Shown here: piece by piece, positions 10,871 through 23,859 of the stretch
How the letters are laid out: each line of letters starts with the position of its first letter
Numbering within the stretch: position 1 is the first letter of the stretch
Origin: Paratinospora sagittata
Lineage: Eukaryota > Streptophyta > Magnoliopsida > Ranunculales > Menispermaceae
Reading direction: 5' to 3'
Length of the DNA stretch: 64,000 nucleotides
Assembly: GCA_035771175.1 (NCBI GenBank)
Contig: CM069610.1
Coordinates: 24,022,501 to 24,086,500, forward strand
Position numbers and translations under genes: made by a program
Notes under the pieces: generated by a model
What the model was told of the DNA's origin: nothing
The model's input: only the letters and a program-made list of their open reading frames with translations
The model's database searches: none

Positions 10871-12058
10871 TCATATATACTTACAACTTAAAACAATGGA
10901 TAGCCTCTGCAAATCTAAGCACAAAAGGGATAAAATGAAGGACTTGCTGATCAACAACGTTATCATCAAGACAGATTGCAATTTTGATTCTATTCGAAAC
11001 TTGTTTTGACAAATGCAAGAATCAATACTTTCTTCTCTTGAAAAACTCTTTGGAAAGCTCAATCTAACTTGCAAAAATCGTTTGTGTTGTATTTTTGAAA
11101 ATCAGAGAATGAGTGTTTTATAAAATTAGAAGTTGCGGGTTAAAGGGCAAGAGAGTACAAAATGATTTGAATTGAAAACATTGTTTAATCTAAAGTTGTT
11201 TTGGGCGTGCGAGACAATGGGAATCATCTAGGTGTTAGTAGAGAATATTTCAATTAAGACAACCTGGAGAAATTGTATAAGGAATAGAAAAATCGAGCAA
11301 GCAGAAGTGCCCACATTTTTCTCGTTAGAAATATCAGATTTTTTTCACAGACGTGGATAGCGTGCTATTGGGTTGTGTATCATGTTCTCAATTGACAGAT
11401 AGCAGGCGATAGCAGATTGATATACACAAACCCGAGAGCTCGAGTTTTACGGACTTTCCGATAGCGCGTTATCGAGGCCTATATCGCGCTATTGCCCATT
11501 TTACTAAAAATGGAAAGGTCACGGCAACAGCTTTATAGCGAAGTATCAAAGGGGATAGCGCGGTATAGACAATTTTTCAGAAAAACAAATGTTTTGTTAT
11601 AGAACCCTATCAGCGTGATGTCAACACGGATAGTGCGCTAGTGCCTTCCGGAAAATCTTGGCAAATTGTTCGATAGCCTTATTTTTGTAAAATTAATATT
11701 TGGACACTCAAGAACCATTCCATTAACTCAAAACATATTGTATAAGATTAAAAACTTTTAAATAATTCAAAACTCATTGAAATTATGATTAAAACCTTTC
11801 GGAAAACATTTTTTCAAAATGAAATACTATATCGAAGTGATTTTGAAGACTTTGCAGATTTCAGAGTTTTAGTGCTGAGATTGATCGAGAGGTTACCCTA
11901 CACACCAAAGATCAAACTAATGCCTTACTTAGGCATGAGATATGTCTTCGTTCTTTTAGCTTGATCTTTGTAGACTTCGAAAGCTATTGTTTGATGTGTT
12001 TTTGATGCAAGACAATTGATGTGTTCTTTTTTTGTTGTGTTATCTTACCGAGACCACT
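10871..12058. repeat. Monomer m10, class I, copy of m3
   Basis: Carries the m3 tail set (GTGATGTCAACACGG, CCTTCCGG, TTGTTCGATAGCC, TATTTGGACAC) and the shared CGTTTGTGTTG near 11078. It differs from m3 at GAATTGAAAAC near 11168. Its end joins m7-like rather than m4-like sequence. Confidence 0.92.
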
Positions 12059-13245
12059 TCATATATACTTACAACTTAAAACAATGGATAGCCTCTGCAA
12101 ATCTAAGCACAAAAGGGATAAAATGAAGGACTTGCTGATCAACGACGTTATCATCAAGACAGATTGCAATTTTGATTCTATTCGAAGCTTGTTTTGACAA
12201 ATGCAAGAATCAATACTTTCTTCTCTTGAAAAACTCTTTGGAAAACTCAATCTAACTTGAAAAAATCGTGTGTGTTGTATTTTTAAAAATCAGAGAATGA
12301 GTGCTTTATAAAATTAGAAGTTGCGGGTTAAAGGGCAAGAGAGTACAAAATGATTTGAATTCAAAACATTGTTTAATCTAAAGTTGTTTTGGGCGTGCGA
12401 GACAATGGGAATCATCTAGGTGTTAGTAGAGAATATTTCAATTAAGACAACCTGGAGAAATTGTATAAGGAATAGAAAAATCGAGCAAGGAGAAGTGCCC
12501 ACATTTTTCTCGTTAGAAATATCAGATTTTTTTCACAGACGTGGATAGCGTGCTATTGGGTTGTGTATCATGTTCTCAATTGACAGATAGCTGGCTATAG
12601 CAGATCGATATACACAAACCCGAGAGCTCGAGTTTTACGGACTTTCCGATAGCGTGTTATCGAGGCCTATATCGCGCTATTGCCCATTTTACTAAAAATG
12701 GAAAGGTCACGGTAACAGCTTTATAGCGAAGTATCAAAGGGGATAGCGCGGTATAGACAATTTTTCAGAATAACAAATGTTTTGTTATAGAACCCTATCA
12801 GCGTGCTGTCAACACTGATAGTGCGCTAGTGCCTTCAGGAAAATCTTGGCAAATTGCTGGATATCCTTAGTTTTGTAAAATTAATATTTTGACACTCAAC
12901 AACCATTCCATAAACTCAAAACATATTGTATAAGATTAAAAACTTTTAAATAATTCAAAACTCATTGAAATTATGATTAAAACCTTTCGGAAAACATTTT
13001 TTCAAAATGAAATACTATATCGAAGTGATTTTGAAGACTTTGCAGATTTCAGAGTTTTAGTGCTGAGATTGATCGAGAGGTTACCCTACACACCAAAGAT
13101 CAAACTAATGCCTTACTTAGGCATGATATATGTCTTCGTTCTTTTAGCTTGATCTTTGTAGACTTCGAAAGCTATTGTTTGATGTGTTTTTGATGCAAGA
13201 CAATTGATGTGTTCTTTTTTGTTGTGTTATCTTACCGAGACCACT
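12059..13245. repeat. Monomer m11, class II, copy of m7
   Basis: Repeats GAGTGCTTTATAA, CAAGGAGAAG, CACGGTAACAG and CCATAAACTC from m7 at an offset of 4,734 bp, but keeps the common GATAGCGTGTTAT palindrome. Confidence 0.92.
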
Positions 13246-14414
13246 TCATATATACTTACAACTTAAAACAATGGATAGCCTCTGCAAATCTAAGCACAAA
13301 AGGGATAAAATGAAGGACTTGCTGATCAACGACGTTATCATCAAGGCAGATTGCAATTTTGATTCTATTCGAAGCTTGTTTTGACAAATGCAAGAATCAA
13401 TACTTTCTCCTCTTGAAAAACTCTTTGGAAAGCTCAATCTAACTTGCAAAAATCGTGTGTGTTGTATTTTTAAAAATCAGAGAATGAGTGTTTTATAAAA
13501 TTAGAAGTTGCGGGTTAAAGGGCAAGAGAGTACAAAATGATTTGAATTGAAAACATTGTTTAATCTAAAGTTGTTTTGGGCGTGCGAGACAATGGGAATC
13601 ATCTAGGTGTTAGTAGAGAATATTTCAATTAAGACAACCTGGAGAAATTGTATAAGGAAAAGAAAAATCGAGCAAGCAGAAGTGCCCACATTTTTCTCGT
13701 TAGAAATATCAGATTTTTTTCACAGACGTGGATAGCGTGCTATTGGGTTGTGTATCATGTTCTCAATTGACAGATAGCAGGCGATAGCAGATTGATATAC
13801 ACAAACCCGAGAGCTCGAGTTTTACGGACTTTCCGATAGCGCGTTATCGAGGCCTATTTTACTAAAAATGGAAAGGTCACGGCAACAACTTTATAGCGAA
13901 GTATCAAAGGGGATAGCGCGGTATAGACAATTTTTCAGAAAAACAAATGTTTTGTTATAGAACCCTATCAGCTGCTGTCAACACTGATAGTGCGCTAGTG
14001 CCTTCAGGAAAATCTTGGCAAATTGCTGGATAGCCTTATTTTTGTAAAATTAATATTTTGACACTCAAGAACCATTCCATTAACTCAAAACATATTGTAT
14101 AAGATTAAAAACTTTTAAATAATTCAAAACTCATTGAAATTATGATTAAAACCTTTCGGAAAACATTTTTTCAAAATGAAATACTATATCGAAGTGATTT
14201 TGAAAACTTTCCAGATTTCAGAGTTTTAGTGCTGAGATTGATCGAGAGGTTACCCTACACACCAAAGATCAAACTAATGCCTTACTTAGGCATGAGATAT
14301 GTCTTCGTTCTTTTAGCTTGATCTTTGTAGACTTCGAAAGCTATTGTTTGATGTGTTCTTGATGCAAGACAATTGATGTGTTCTTTTTTGTTGTGTTATC
14401 TTACCGAGACCACT
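13246..14414. repeat. Monomer m12, class I with 17-bp deletion
   Basis: Has the head of m8 and m14 and the 17-bp deletion at about 13855. A further single-base loss (CAGCTGCTGTC near 13970) damages palindrome site 7. Private AGGAAAAGAAAA lies near 13656, and CTTTCCAGATTTC near 14207 changes one codon of the plus-strand frame. Confidence 0.9.
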
Positions 14415-15601
14415 TCATATATACTTACAACTTAAAACAATGGATAGCCTCTGCAAATCTAAGCACAAAAGGGATAAAATGAAGGACTTGCTGATCAACG
14501 ACGTTATCATCAAGACAGATTGCAATTTTGATTCTATTCGAAGCTTGTTTTGACAAATGCAAGAATCAATACTTTCTTCTCTTGAAAAACTCTTTGGAAA
14601 GCTCAATCTAACTTGCAAAAATCGTGTGTGTTGTATTTTTGAAAATCAGAGAATGAGTGTTTTATAAAATTAGAAGTTGCGGGTTAAAGGGCAAGAAGTA
14701 CAAAATGATTTGAATTGAAAACATTGTTTAATCTAAAGTTGTTTTGGGCGTGCGAGACAATGGGAATCATCTAGGTGTTAGTAGAGAATATTTCAATTAA
14801 GACAACCTGGAGAAATTGTATAAGGAATAGAAAAATCGAGCAAGGAGAAGTGCCCACATTTTTCTCGTTAGAAATATCAGATTTTTTTCACAGACGTGGA
14901 TAGCGTGCTATTGGGTTGTGTATCATGTTCTCAATTGACAGATAGCTGGCTATAGCAGATCGATATACACAAACCCGAGAGCTCGAGTTTTACGGACTTT
15001 CCGATAGCGTGTTATCGAGGCCTATATCGCGCTATTGCCCATTTTACTAAAAATGGAAAGGTCACGGTAACAGCTTTATAGCGAAGTATCAAATGGGATA
15101 GCGCGGTATAGACAATTTTTCAGAATAACAAATGTTTTGTTATAGAACCCTATCAGCATGCTGTCAACACTGATAGTGCGCTAGTGCCTTCAGGAAAATC
15201 TTGGCAAATTGCTGGATATCCTTAGTTTTGTAAAATTAATATTTTGACACTCAACAACCATTCCATAAACTCAAAACATATTGTATAAGATTAAAAACTT
15301 TTAAATAATTCAAAACTCATTGAAATTATGATTAAAACCTTTCGGAAAACATTTTTTCAAAATGAAATACTATATCGAAGTGATTTTGAGGACTTTGCAG
15401 ATTTCAGAGTTTTAGTGCTGAGATTGATCGAGAGGTTACCCTACACACCAAAGATCAAACTAATGCCTTACTTAGGCATGATATATGTCTTCGTTCTTTT
15501 AGCTTGATCTTTGTAGACTTCGAAAGCTATTGTTTGATGTGTTTTTGATGCAAGACAATTGATGTGTTCTTTTTTTGTTGTGTTATCTTACCGAGACCAC
15601 T
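14415..15601. repeat. Monomer m13, class II
   Basis: Has a 2-base loss (GGCAAGAAGTAC near 14691), also seen in m16 and m20, and the m7-type CAAGGAGAAG, CACGGTAACAG and CCATAAACTC. Private variants are CAAATGGGATAGC near 15091 and CAGCATGCTG near 15154. Confidence 0.9.
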
Positions 15602-16771
15602 TCATATATACTTACAACTTAAAACAATGGAGAGCCTCTGCAAATCTAAGCACAAAAGGGATAAAATGAAGGACTTGCTGATCAACGACGTTATCATCAA
15701 GGCAGATTGCAATTTTGATTCTATTCGAAGCTTGTTTTGACAAATGCAAGAATCAATACTTTCTCCTCTTGAAAAACTCTTTGGAAAGCTCAATCTAACT
15801 TGCAAAAATCGTGTGTGTTGTATTTTTAAAAATCAGAGAATGAGTGTTTTATAAAATTAGAAGTTGCGGGTTAAAGGGCAAGAGAGTACAAAATGATTTG
15901 AATTGAAAACATTGTTTAATCTAAAGTTGTTTTGGGCGTGCGAGACAATGGGAATCATCTAGGTGTTAGTAGAGAATATTTCAATTAAGACAACCTGGAG
16001 AAATTGTATAAGGAATAGAAAAATCGAGCAAGCAGAAGTGCCCACATTTTTCTCGTTAGAAATATCAGATTTTTTTCACAGACGTGGATAGCGTGCTATT
16101 GGGTTGTGTATCATGTTCTCAATTGACAGATAGCAGGCGATAGCAGATTGATATACACAAACCCGAGAGCTCGAGTTTTACGGACTTTCCGATAGCGCGT
16201 TATCGAGGCCTATTTTACTAAAAATGGAAAGGTCACGGCAACAACTTTATAGCGAAGTATCAAAGGGGATAGCGCGGTATAGACAATTTTTCAGAAAAAC
16301 AAATGTTTTGTTATAGAACCCTATCAGCGTGCTGTCAACACTGATAGTGCGCTAGTGCCTTCAGGAAAATCTTGGCAAATTGCTGGATAGCCTTATTTTT
16401 GTAAAATTAATATTTTGACACTCAAGAACCATTCCATTAACTCAAAACATTTTGTATAAGATTAAAAACTTTTAAATAATTCAAAACTCATTGAAATTAT
16501 GATTAAAACCTTTCGGAAAACATTTTTTCAAAATGAAATACTATATCGAAGTGATTTTGAAGACTTTGCAGATTTCAGAGTTTTAGTGCTGAGATTGATC
16601 GAGAGGTTACCCTACACACCAAAGATCAAACTAATGCCTTACTTAGGCATGAGATATGTCTTCGTTCTTTTAGCTTGATCTTTGTAGACTTCGAAAGCTA
16701 TTGTTTGATGTGTTCTTGATGCAAGACAATTGATGTGTTCTTTTTTGTTGTGTTATCTTACCGAGACCACT
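15602..16771. repeat. Monomer m14, class I with 17-bp deletion
   Basis: Shares AAGGCAGATTGC and CTTTCTCCTCTTG with m8 and m12, and the 17-bp deletion at about 16211. Private changes are AATGGAGAGCC near 15627 and ACATTTTGTATAAG near 16447. Confidence 0.9.
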
Positions 16772-17958
16772 TCATATATACTTACAACTTAAAACAATGG
16801 ATAGCCTCTGCAAATCTAAGCACAAAAGGGATAAAATGAAGGACTTGCTGATCAACGACGTTATCATCAAGACAGATTGCAATTTTGATTCTATTCGAAG
16901 CTTGTTTTGACAAATGCAAGAATCAATACTTTCTTCTCTTGAAAAACTCTTTGGAAAGCTCAATCTAACTTGCAAAAATCGTGTGTGTTGTATTTTTGAA
17001 AATCAGAGAATGAGTGTCTTATAAAATTAGAAGTTGCGGGTTAAAGGGCAAGAGAGTACAAAATGATTTGAATTGAAAACATTGTTTAATCTAAAGTTGT
17101 TTTGGGCGTGCGAGACAATGGGAATCATCTAGGTGTTAGTAGAGAATATTTCAATTAAGACAACCTGGAGAAATTGTATAAGGAATAGAAAAATCGAGCA
17201 AGCAGAAGTGCCCACATTTTTCTCGTTAGAAATATCAGATTTTTTTCACAGACGTGGATAGCGTGCTATTGGGTTGTGTATCATGTTCTCAATTGACAGA
17301 TAGCTGGCTATAGCAGATCGATATACACAAACCCGAGAACTCGAGTTTTACGGACTTTCCGGTAGCGTGTTATCGAGGCCTATATCGCGCTATTGCCCAT
17401 TTTACTAAAAATGGAAAGGTCACGGCAACAGCTTTATAGCGAAGTATCAAAGGGGATAGCGCGGTATAGACAATTTTTCAGAATAACAAATGTTTTGTTA
17501 TAGAACCCTATCAGCGTGCTCTCAACACTGATAGTGCGCTAGTGCCTTCAGGAAAATCTTCGCAAATTGCTGGATATCCTTAGTTTTGTAAAATTAATAT
17601 TTTGACACTCAACAACCATTCCATTAACTCAAAACATATTGTATAAGATTAAAAACTTTTAAATAATTCAAAACTCATTGAAATTATGATTAAAACCTTT
17701 CGGAAAACATTTTTGCAAACTGAAATACTATATCGAAGTGATTTTGAAGACTTTGCAGATTTCAGAGTTTTAGTGCTGAGATTGATCGAGAGGTTACCCT
17801 ACACACCAAAGATCAAACTAATGCCTTACTTAGGCATGATATATGTCTTCGTTCTTTTAGTTTGATCTTTGTAGACTTCGAAAGCTATTGTTTGATGTGT
17901 TCTTGATGCAAGACAATTGATGTGTTCTTTTTTGTTGTGTTATCTTACCGAGACCACT
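16772..17958. repeat. Monomer m15, class II, founder type of the 17-25 kb dimers
   Basis: Carries GTGTCTTATAA near 17015, CGAGAACTCGAG near 17334, TCCGGTAGCG near 17359, GTGCTCTCAAC near 17516, TCTTCGCAAATTG near 17568 and TTGCAAACTG near 17713. Most of these recur in m19, and partly in m17 and m21. Confidence 0.9.
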
Positions 17959-19145
17959 TCATATATACTTACAACTTAAAACAATGGATAGCCTCTGCAA
18001 ATCTAAGCACAAAAGGGATAAAATGAAGGACTTGCTGATCAACGACGTTATCATCAAGACAGATTGCAATTTTGATTCTATTCGAAGCTTGTTTTGACAA
18101 ATGCAAGAATCAATACTTTCTTCTCTTGAAAAACTCTTTGGAAAGCTCAATCTAACTTGCAAAAATCGTGTGTGTTGTATTTTTGAAAATCAGAGAATGA
18201 GTGTTTTATAAAATTAGAAGTTGCGGGTTAAAGGGCAAGAAGTACAAAATGATTTGAATTGAAAACATTGTTTAATCTAAAGTTGTTTTGGGCGTGCGTG
18301 ACAATGGGAATCATCTAGGTGTTAGTAGAGAATATTTCAATTAAGACAACCTGGAGAAATTGTATAAGGAATAGAAAAATCGAGCAAGCAGAAGTGCCCA
18401 CATTTTTCTCGTTAGAAATATCAGATTTTTTTCACAGACGTGGATAGCGTGCTATTGGGTTGTGTATCATGTTCTCAATTGACAGATAGCAGGCGATAGC
18501 AGATTGATATACACAAACCCGAGAGCTCGAGTTTTACGGACTTTTCGATAGCGCGTTATCGAGGCCTATATCGCGCTATTGCCCATTTTACTAAAAATGG
18601 AAAGGTCACGGCAACAGCTTTATAGCGAAGTATCAAAGGGGATAGCGCGGTATAGACAATTTTTCAGAAAAACAAATGTTTTGTTATAGAACCCTATCAG
18701 CGTGCTGTCAACACTGATAGTGCGCTAGTGCCTTCAGGAAAATCTTGGCAAATTGCTGGATAGCCTTATTTTTGTAAAATTAATATTTTGACACTCAAGA
18801 ACCATTCCATTAACTCAAAACATATTGTATAAGATTAAAAACTTTTAAATAATTCAAAACTCATTGAAATTATGATTAAAACCTTTCGGAAAACATTTTT
18901 TCAAAATGAAATACTATATCGAAGTGATTTTGAAGACTTTGCAGATTTCAGAGTTTTAGTGCTGAGATTGATCGAGAGGTTACCCTACACACCAAAGATC
19001 AAACTAATGCCTTACTTAGGCATGAGATATGTCTTCGTTCTTTTAGCTTGATCTTTGTAGACTTCGAAAGCTATTGTTTGATGTGTTTTTGATGCAAGAC
19101 AATTGATGTGTTCTTTTTTTGTTGTGTTATCTTACCGAGACCACT
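17959..19145. repeat. Monomer m16, class I
   Basis: GGCAAGAAGTAC lies near 18234, a private GTGCGTGACAATGG near 18294 and GACTTTTCGATAGC near 18539. It has no 17-bp deletion. Its sister is m20. Confidence 0.9.
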
Positions 19146-20315
19146 TCATATATACTTACAACTTAAAACAATGGATAGCCTCTGCAAATCTAAGCACAAA
19201 AGGGATAAAATGAAGGACTTGCTGATCAACGACGTTATCATCAAGACAGATTGCAATTTTGATTCTATTCGAAGCTTGTTTTGACAAATGCAAGAATCAA
19301 TACTTTCTTCTCTTGAAAAACTCTTTGGAAAGCTCAATCTAACTTGCAAAAATCGTGTGTGTTGTATTTTTGAAAATCAGAGAATGAGTGTCTTATAAAA
19401 TTAGAAGTTGCGGGTTAAAGGGCAAGAGAGTACAAAATGATTTGAATTGAAAACATTGTTTAATCTAAAGTTGTTTTGGGCGTGCGAGACAATGGGAATC
19501 ATCTAGGTGTTAGTAGAGAATATTTCAATTAAGACAACCTGGAGAAATTGTATAAGGAATAGAAAAATCGAGCAAGCAGAAGTGCCCACATTTTTCTCGT
19601 TAGAAATATCAGATTTTTTTCACAGACGTGGATAGCGTGCTATTGGGTTGTGTATCATGTTCTCAATTGACAGATAGCAGGCGATAGCAGATTGATATAC
19701 ACAAACCCGAGAGCTCGAGTTTTACGGACTTTCCGATAGCGCGTTATCGAGGCCTATTTTACTAAAAATGGAAAGGTCACGGCAACAACTTTATAGCGAA
19801 GTATCAAAGGGGATAGCGCGGTATAGACAATTTTTCAGAAAAACAAATGTTTTGTTATAGAACCCTATCAGCGTGCTGTCAACACTGATAGTGCGCTAGT
19901 GCCTTCAGGAAAATCTTCGCAAATTGCTGGATATCCTTAGTTTTGTAAAATTAATATTTTGACACTCAACAACCATTCCATTAACTCAAAACATATTGTA
20001 TAAGATTAAAAACTTTTAAATAATTCAAAACTCATTGAAATTATGATTAAACCCTTTCGGAAAACATTTTTGCAAACTGAAATACTATATCGAAGTGATT
20101 TTGAAGACTTTGCAGATTTCAGAGTTTTAGTGCTGAGATTGATCGAGAGGTTACCCTACACACCAAAGATCAAACTAATGCCTTACTTAGGCATGATATA
20201 TGTCTTCGTTCTTTTAGTTTGATCTTTGTAGACTTCGAAAGCTATTGTTTGATGTGTTTTTGATGCAAGACAATTGATGTGTTCTTTTTTGTTGTGTTAT
20301 CTTACCGAGACCACT
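19146..20315. repeat. Monomer m17, class I/II mosaic with 17-bp deletion
   Basis: The front half is class I (GCAGGCGATAGCAG, 17-bp deletion at about 19753, ACAACTTTAT). The tail is class II of the m15 type (TCTTCGC at 19914-19920, GGATATCC, TTGCAAACTG). The switch lies between about 19878 and 19917, within palindrome sites 7-8. A private TTAAACCCTTTCGG lies near 20047. Confidence 0.87.
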
Positions 20316-21485
20316 TCATATATACTTACAACTTAAAACAATGGATAGCCTCTGCAAATCTAAGCAAAAAAGGGATAAAATGAAGGACTTGCTGATCAAC
20401 GACGTTATCATCAAGACAGATTGCAATTTTGATTCTATTCGAAGCTTGTTTTGACAATTGCAAGAATCAATACTTTCTTCTCTTGAAAAACTCTTTGGAA
20501 AGCTCAATCTAACTTGCAAAAATCGTGTGTGTTGTATTTTTGAAAATCAGAGAATGAGTGTTTTATAAAATTAGAAGTTGCGGGTTAAAGGGCAAGTGAG
20601 TACAAAATGATTTGAATTCAAAACATTGTTTAATCTAAAGTTGTTTTGGGCGTGCGAGACAATGGGAATCATCTAGGTGTTAGTAGAGAATATTTCAATT
20701 AAGACAACCTGGAGAAATTGTATAAGGAATAGAAAAATCGAGCAAGCAGAAGTGTCCACATTTTTCTCGTTAGAAATATCAGATTTTTTTCACAGACGTG
20801 GATAGCGTGCTATTGGGTTGTGTATCATGTTCTCAATTGACAGATAGCAGGCGATAGGATATTGATATACACAAACCCGAGAGCTCGAGTTTTACGGACT
20901 TTCCGATAGCACGTTATCGAGGCCTATTTTACTAAAAATGGAAAGGTCACGGCAACAACTTTATAGCGAAGTATCAAAGGGGATAGCGCGGTATAGACAA
21001 TTTTTCAGAAAAACAAATGTTTTGTTATAGAACCCTATCAGCGTGCTGTCAACACTGATAGTGCGCTAGTGCCTTCAGGAAAATCTTGGCAAATTGCTGG
21101 ATAGCCTTATTTTTGTAAAATTAATATTTTGACACTCAAGAACCATTCCATTAACTCAAAACATATTGTATAAGATTAAAAACTTTTAAATAATTCAAAA
21201 CTCATTGAAATTATGATTAAAACCTTTCGGAAAACATTTTTTCAAAATGAAATACTATATCGAAGTGATTTTGAAGACTTTGCAGATTTCAGAGTTTTAG
21301 TGCTGAGATTGATCGAGAGGTTACCCTACACACCAAAGATCAAACTAATGCCTTACTTAGGCATGAGATATGTCTTCGTTCTTTTAGCTTGATCTTTGTA
21401 GACTTCGAAAGCTATTGTTTGATGTGTTCTTGATGCAAGACAATTGATGTGTTCTTTTTTGTTGTGTTATCTTACCGAGACCACT
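20316..21485. repeat. Monomer m18, class I with 17-bp deletion
   Basis: AAGCAAAAAAGGG near 20362, GACAATTGCAAG near 20454, GTGTCCAC near 20753, CGATAGGATATTG near 20852 and GCACGTTATC near 20910 recur in m22. GACAATTGCAAG and GTGTCCAC link this monomer to the heads of the A-type monomers. Confidence 0.9.
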
Positions 21486-22672
21486 TCATATATACTTACA
21501 ACTTAAAATAATGGATAGCCTCTGCAAATCTAAGCACAAAAGGGATAAAATGAAGGACTTGCTGATCAACAACGTTATCATCAAGACAGATTGCAATTTT
21601 GATTCTATTCGAAGCTTGTTTTGACAAATGTAAGAATCAATACTTTCTTCTCTTGAAAAACTCTTTGGAAAGCTCAATCTAACTTGCAAAAATCGTGTGT
21701 GTTGTATTTTTGAAATTCAGAGAATGAGTGTCTTATAAAATTAGAAGTTGCGGGTTAAAGGGCAAGAGAGTACAAAATGATTTGAATTGAAAACATTGTT
21801 TAATCTAAAGTTGTTTTGGGCGTGCGAGACAATGGGAATCATCTAGGTGTTAGTAGAGAATATTTCAATTAAGACAACCTGGAGAAATTGTATAAGGAAT
21901 AGAAAAATCGAGCAAGCAGAAGTGCCCACATTTTTCTCGTTAGAAATATCAGATTTTTTTCACAGACGTGGATAGCGTGCTATTGGGTTGTGTATCATGT
22001 TCTCAATTGACAGATAGCTGGCTATAGCAGATCGATATACACAAACCCGAGAACTCGAGTTTTACGGACTTTCCGGTAGCGTGTTATCGAGGCCTATATC
22101 GCGCTACTGCCCATTTTACTAAAAATGGAAAGGTCACGGCAACAGCTTTATAGCGAAGTATCAAAGGGGATAGCGCGGTATAGACAATTTTTCAGAATAA
22201 CAAATGTTTTGTTATAGAACCCTATCAGCGTGCTCTCAACACTGATAGTGCGCTAGTGCCTTCAGGAAAATCTTCGCAAATTGCTGGATATCCTTAGTTT
22301 TGTAAAATTAATATTTTGACACTCAACAACCATTCCATTAACTCAAAACATATTGTATAAGATTAAAAACTTTTAAATAATTCAAAACTCATTGAAATTA
22401 TGATTAAAACCTTTCGGAAAACATTTTTGCAAACTGAAATACTATATCGAAGTGATTTTGAAGACTTTGCAGATTTCAGAGTTTTAGTGCTGAGATTGAT
22501 CGAGAGGTTACCCTACACACCAAAGATCAAACTAATGCCTTACTTAGGCATGATATATGTCTTCGTTCTTTTAGTTTGATCTTTGTAGACTTCGAAAGCT
22601 ATTGTTTGATGTGTTTTTGATGCAAGACAATTGATGTGTTCTTTTTTGTTGTGTTATCTTACCGAGACCACT
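21486..22672. repeat. Monomer m19, class II
   Basis: The head has CAACAACGTTATC and GACAAATGTAAG, as in m23 and the B-type monomers. Private changes are TTAAAATAATGG near 21503, GAAATTCAG near 21712 and GCGCTACTGCCC near 22101, which alters palindrome site 4. Confidence 0.9.
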
Positions 22673-23859
22673 TCATATATACTTACAACTTAAAACAATG
22701 GATAGCCTCTGCAAATCTAAGCACAAAAGGGATAAAATGAAGGACTTGCTGATCAACGACGTTATCATCAAGACAGATTGCAATTTTGATTCTATTCGAA
22801 GCTTGTTTTGACAAATGCAAGAATCAATACTTTCTTCTCTTGAAAAACTCTTTGGAAAGCTCAATCTAACTTGCAAAAATCGTGTGTGTTGTATTTTTGA
22901 AAATCAGAGAATGAGTGTTTTATAAAATTAGAAGTTGCGGGTTAAAGGGCAAGAAGTACAAAATGATTTGAATTGAAAACATTGTTTAATCTAAAGTTGT
23001 TTTGGGCGTGCGAGACAATGGGAATCATCTAGGTGTTAGTAGAGAATATTTCAATTAAGACAACCTGGAGAAATTGTATAAGGAATAGAAAAATCGAGCA
23101 AGCAGAAGTGCCCACATTTTTCTCGTTAGAAATATCAGATTTTTTTCACAGACGTGGATAGCGTGCTATTGGGTTGTGTATCATGTTCTCAATTGACAGA
23201 TAGCAGGCGATAGCAGATTGATATACACAAACCCGAGAGCTCGAGTTTTACGGACTTTTCGATAGCGCGTTATCGAGGCCTATATCGCGCTATTGCCCAT
23301 TTTACTAAAAATGGAAAGGTCACGGCAACAGCTTTATAGCGAAGTATCAAAGGGGATAGCGCGGTATAGACAATTTTTCAGAAAAATAAATGTTTTGTTA
23401 TAGAACCCTATCAGCGTGCTGTCAACACTGATAGTGCGCTAGTGCCTTCAGGAAAATCTTGGCAAATTGCTGGATAGCCTTATTTTTGTAAAATTAATAT
23501 TTTGACACTCAAGAACCATTCCATTAACTCAAAACATATTGTATAAGATTAAAAACTTTTAAATAATTCAAAACTCATTGAAATTATGATTAAAACCTTT
23601 CGGAAAACATTTTTTCAAAATGAAATACTATATCGAAGTGATTTTGAAGACTTTGCAGATTTCAGAGTTTTAGTGCTGAGATTGATCGAGAGGTTACCCT
23701 ACACACCAAAGATCAAACTAATGCCTTACTTAGGCATGAGATATGTCTTCGTTCTTTTAGCTTGATCTTTGTAGACTTCGAAAGCTATTGTTTGATGTGT
23801 TTTTGATGCAAGACAATTGATGTGTTCTTTTTTTGTTGTGTTATCTTACCGAGACCACT
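22673..23859. repeat. Monomer m20, class I
   Basis: Sister of m16 (GGCAAGAAGTAC near 22948, GACTTTTCGATAGC near 23251). It carries AGAAAAATAAATG near 23380, otherwise seen in the A-type monomers, so its tail is the closest visible relative of the A tail. Confidence 0.9.

Larger units (their letters stand above)
17959..22672. repeat. Four-monomer repeat, copy 1 (m16-m19)
   Basis: Four monomers (4,714 bp) whose diagnostic variants recur in order in the next 4,731 bp: m16 with m20 (GGCAAGAAGTAC, GACTTTTCGATAGC), m18 with m22 (AAGCAAAAAAGGG, GACAATTGCAAG, CGATAGGATATTG) and m19 with m23 (GACAAATGTAAG head). The 17-bp length difference reflects m17, which has the 17-bp deletion while its counterpart m21 does not. 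Confidence 0.85.
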
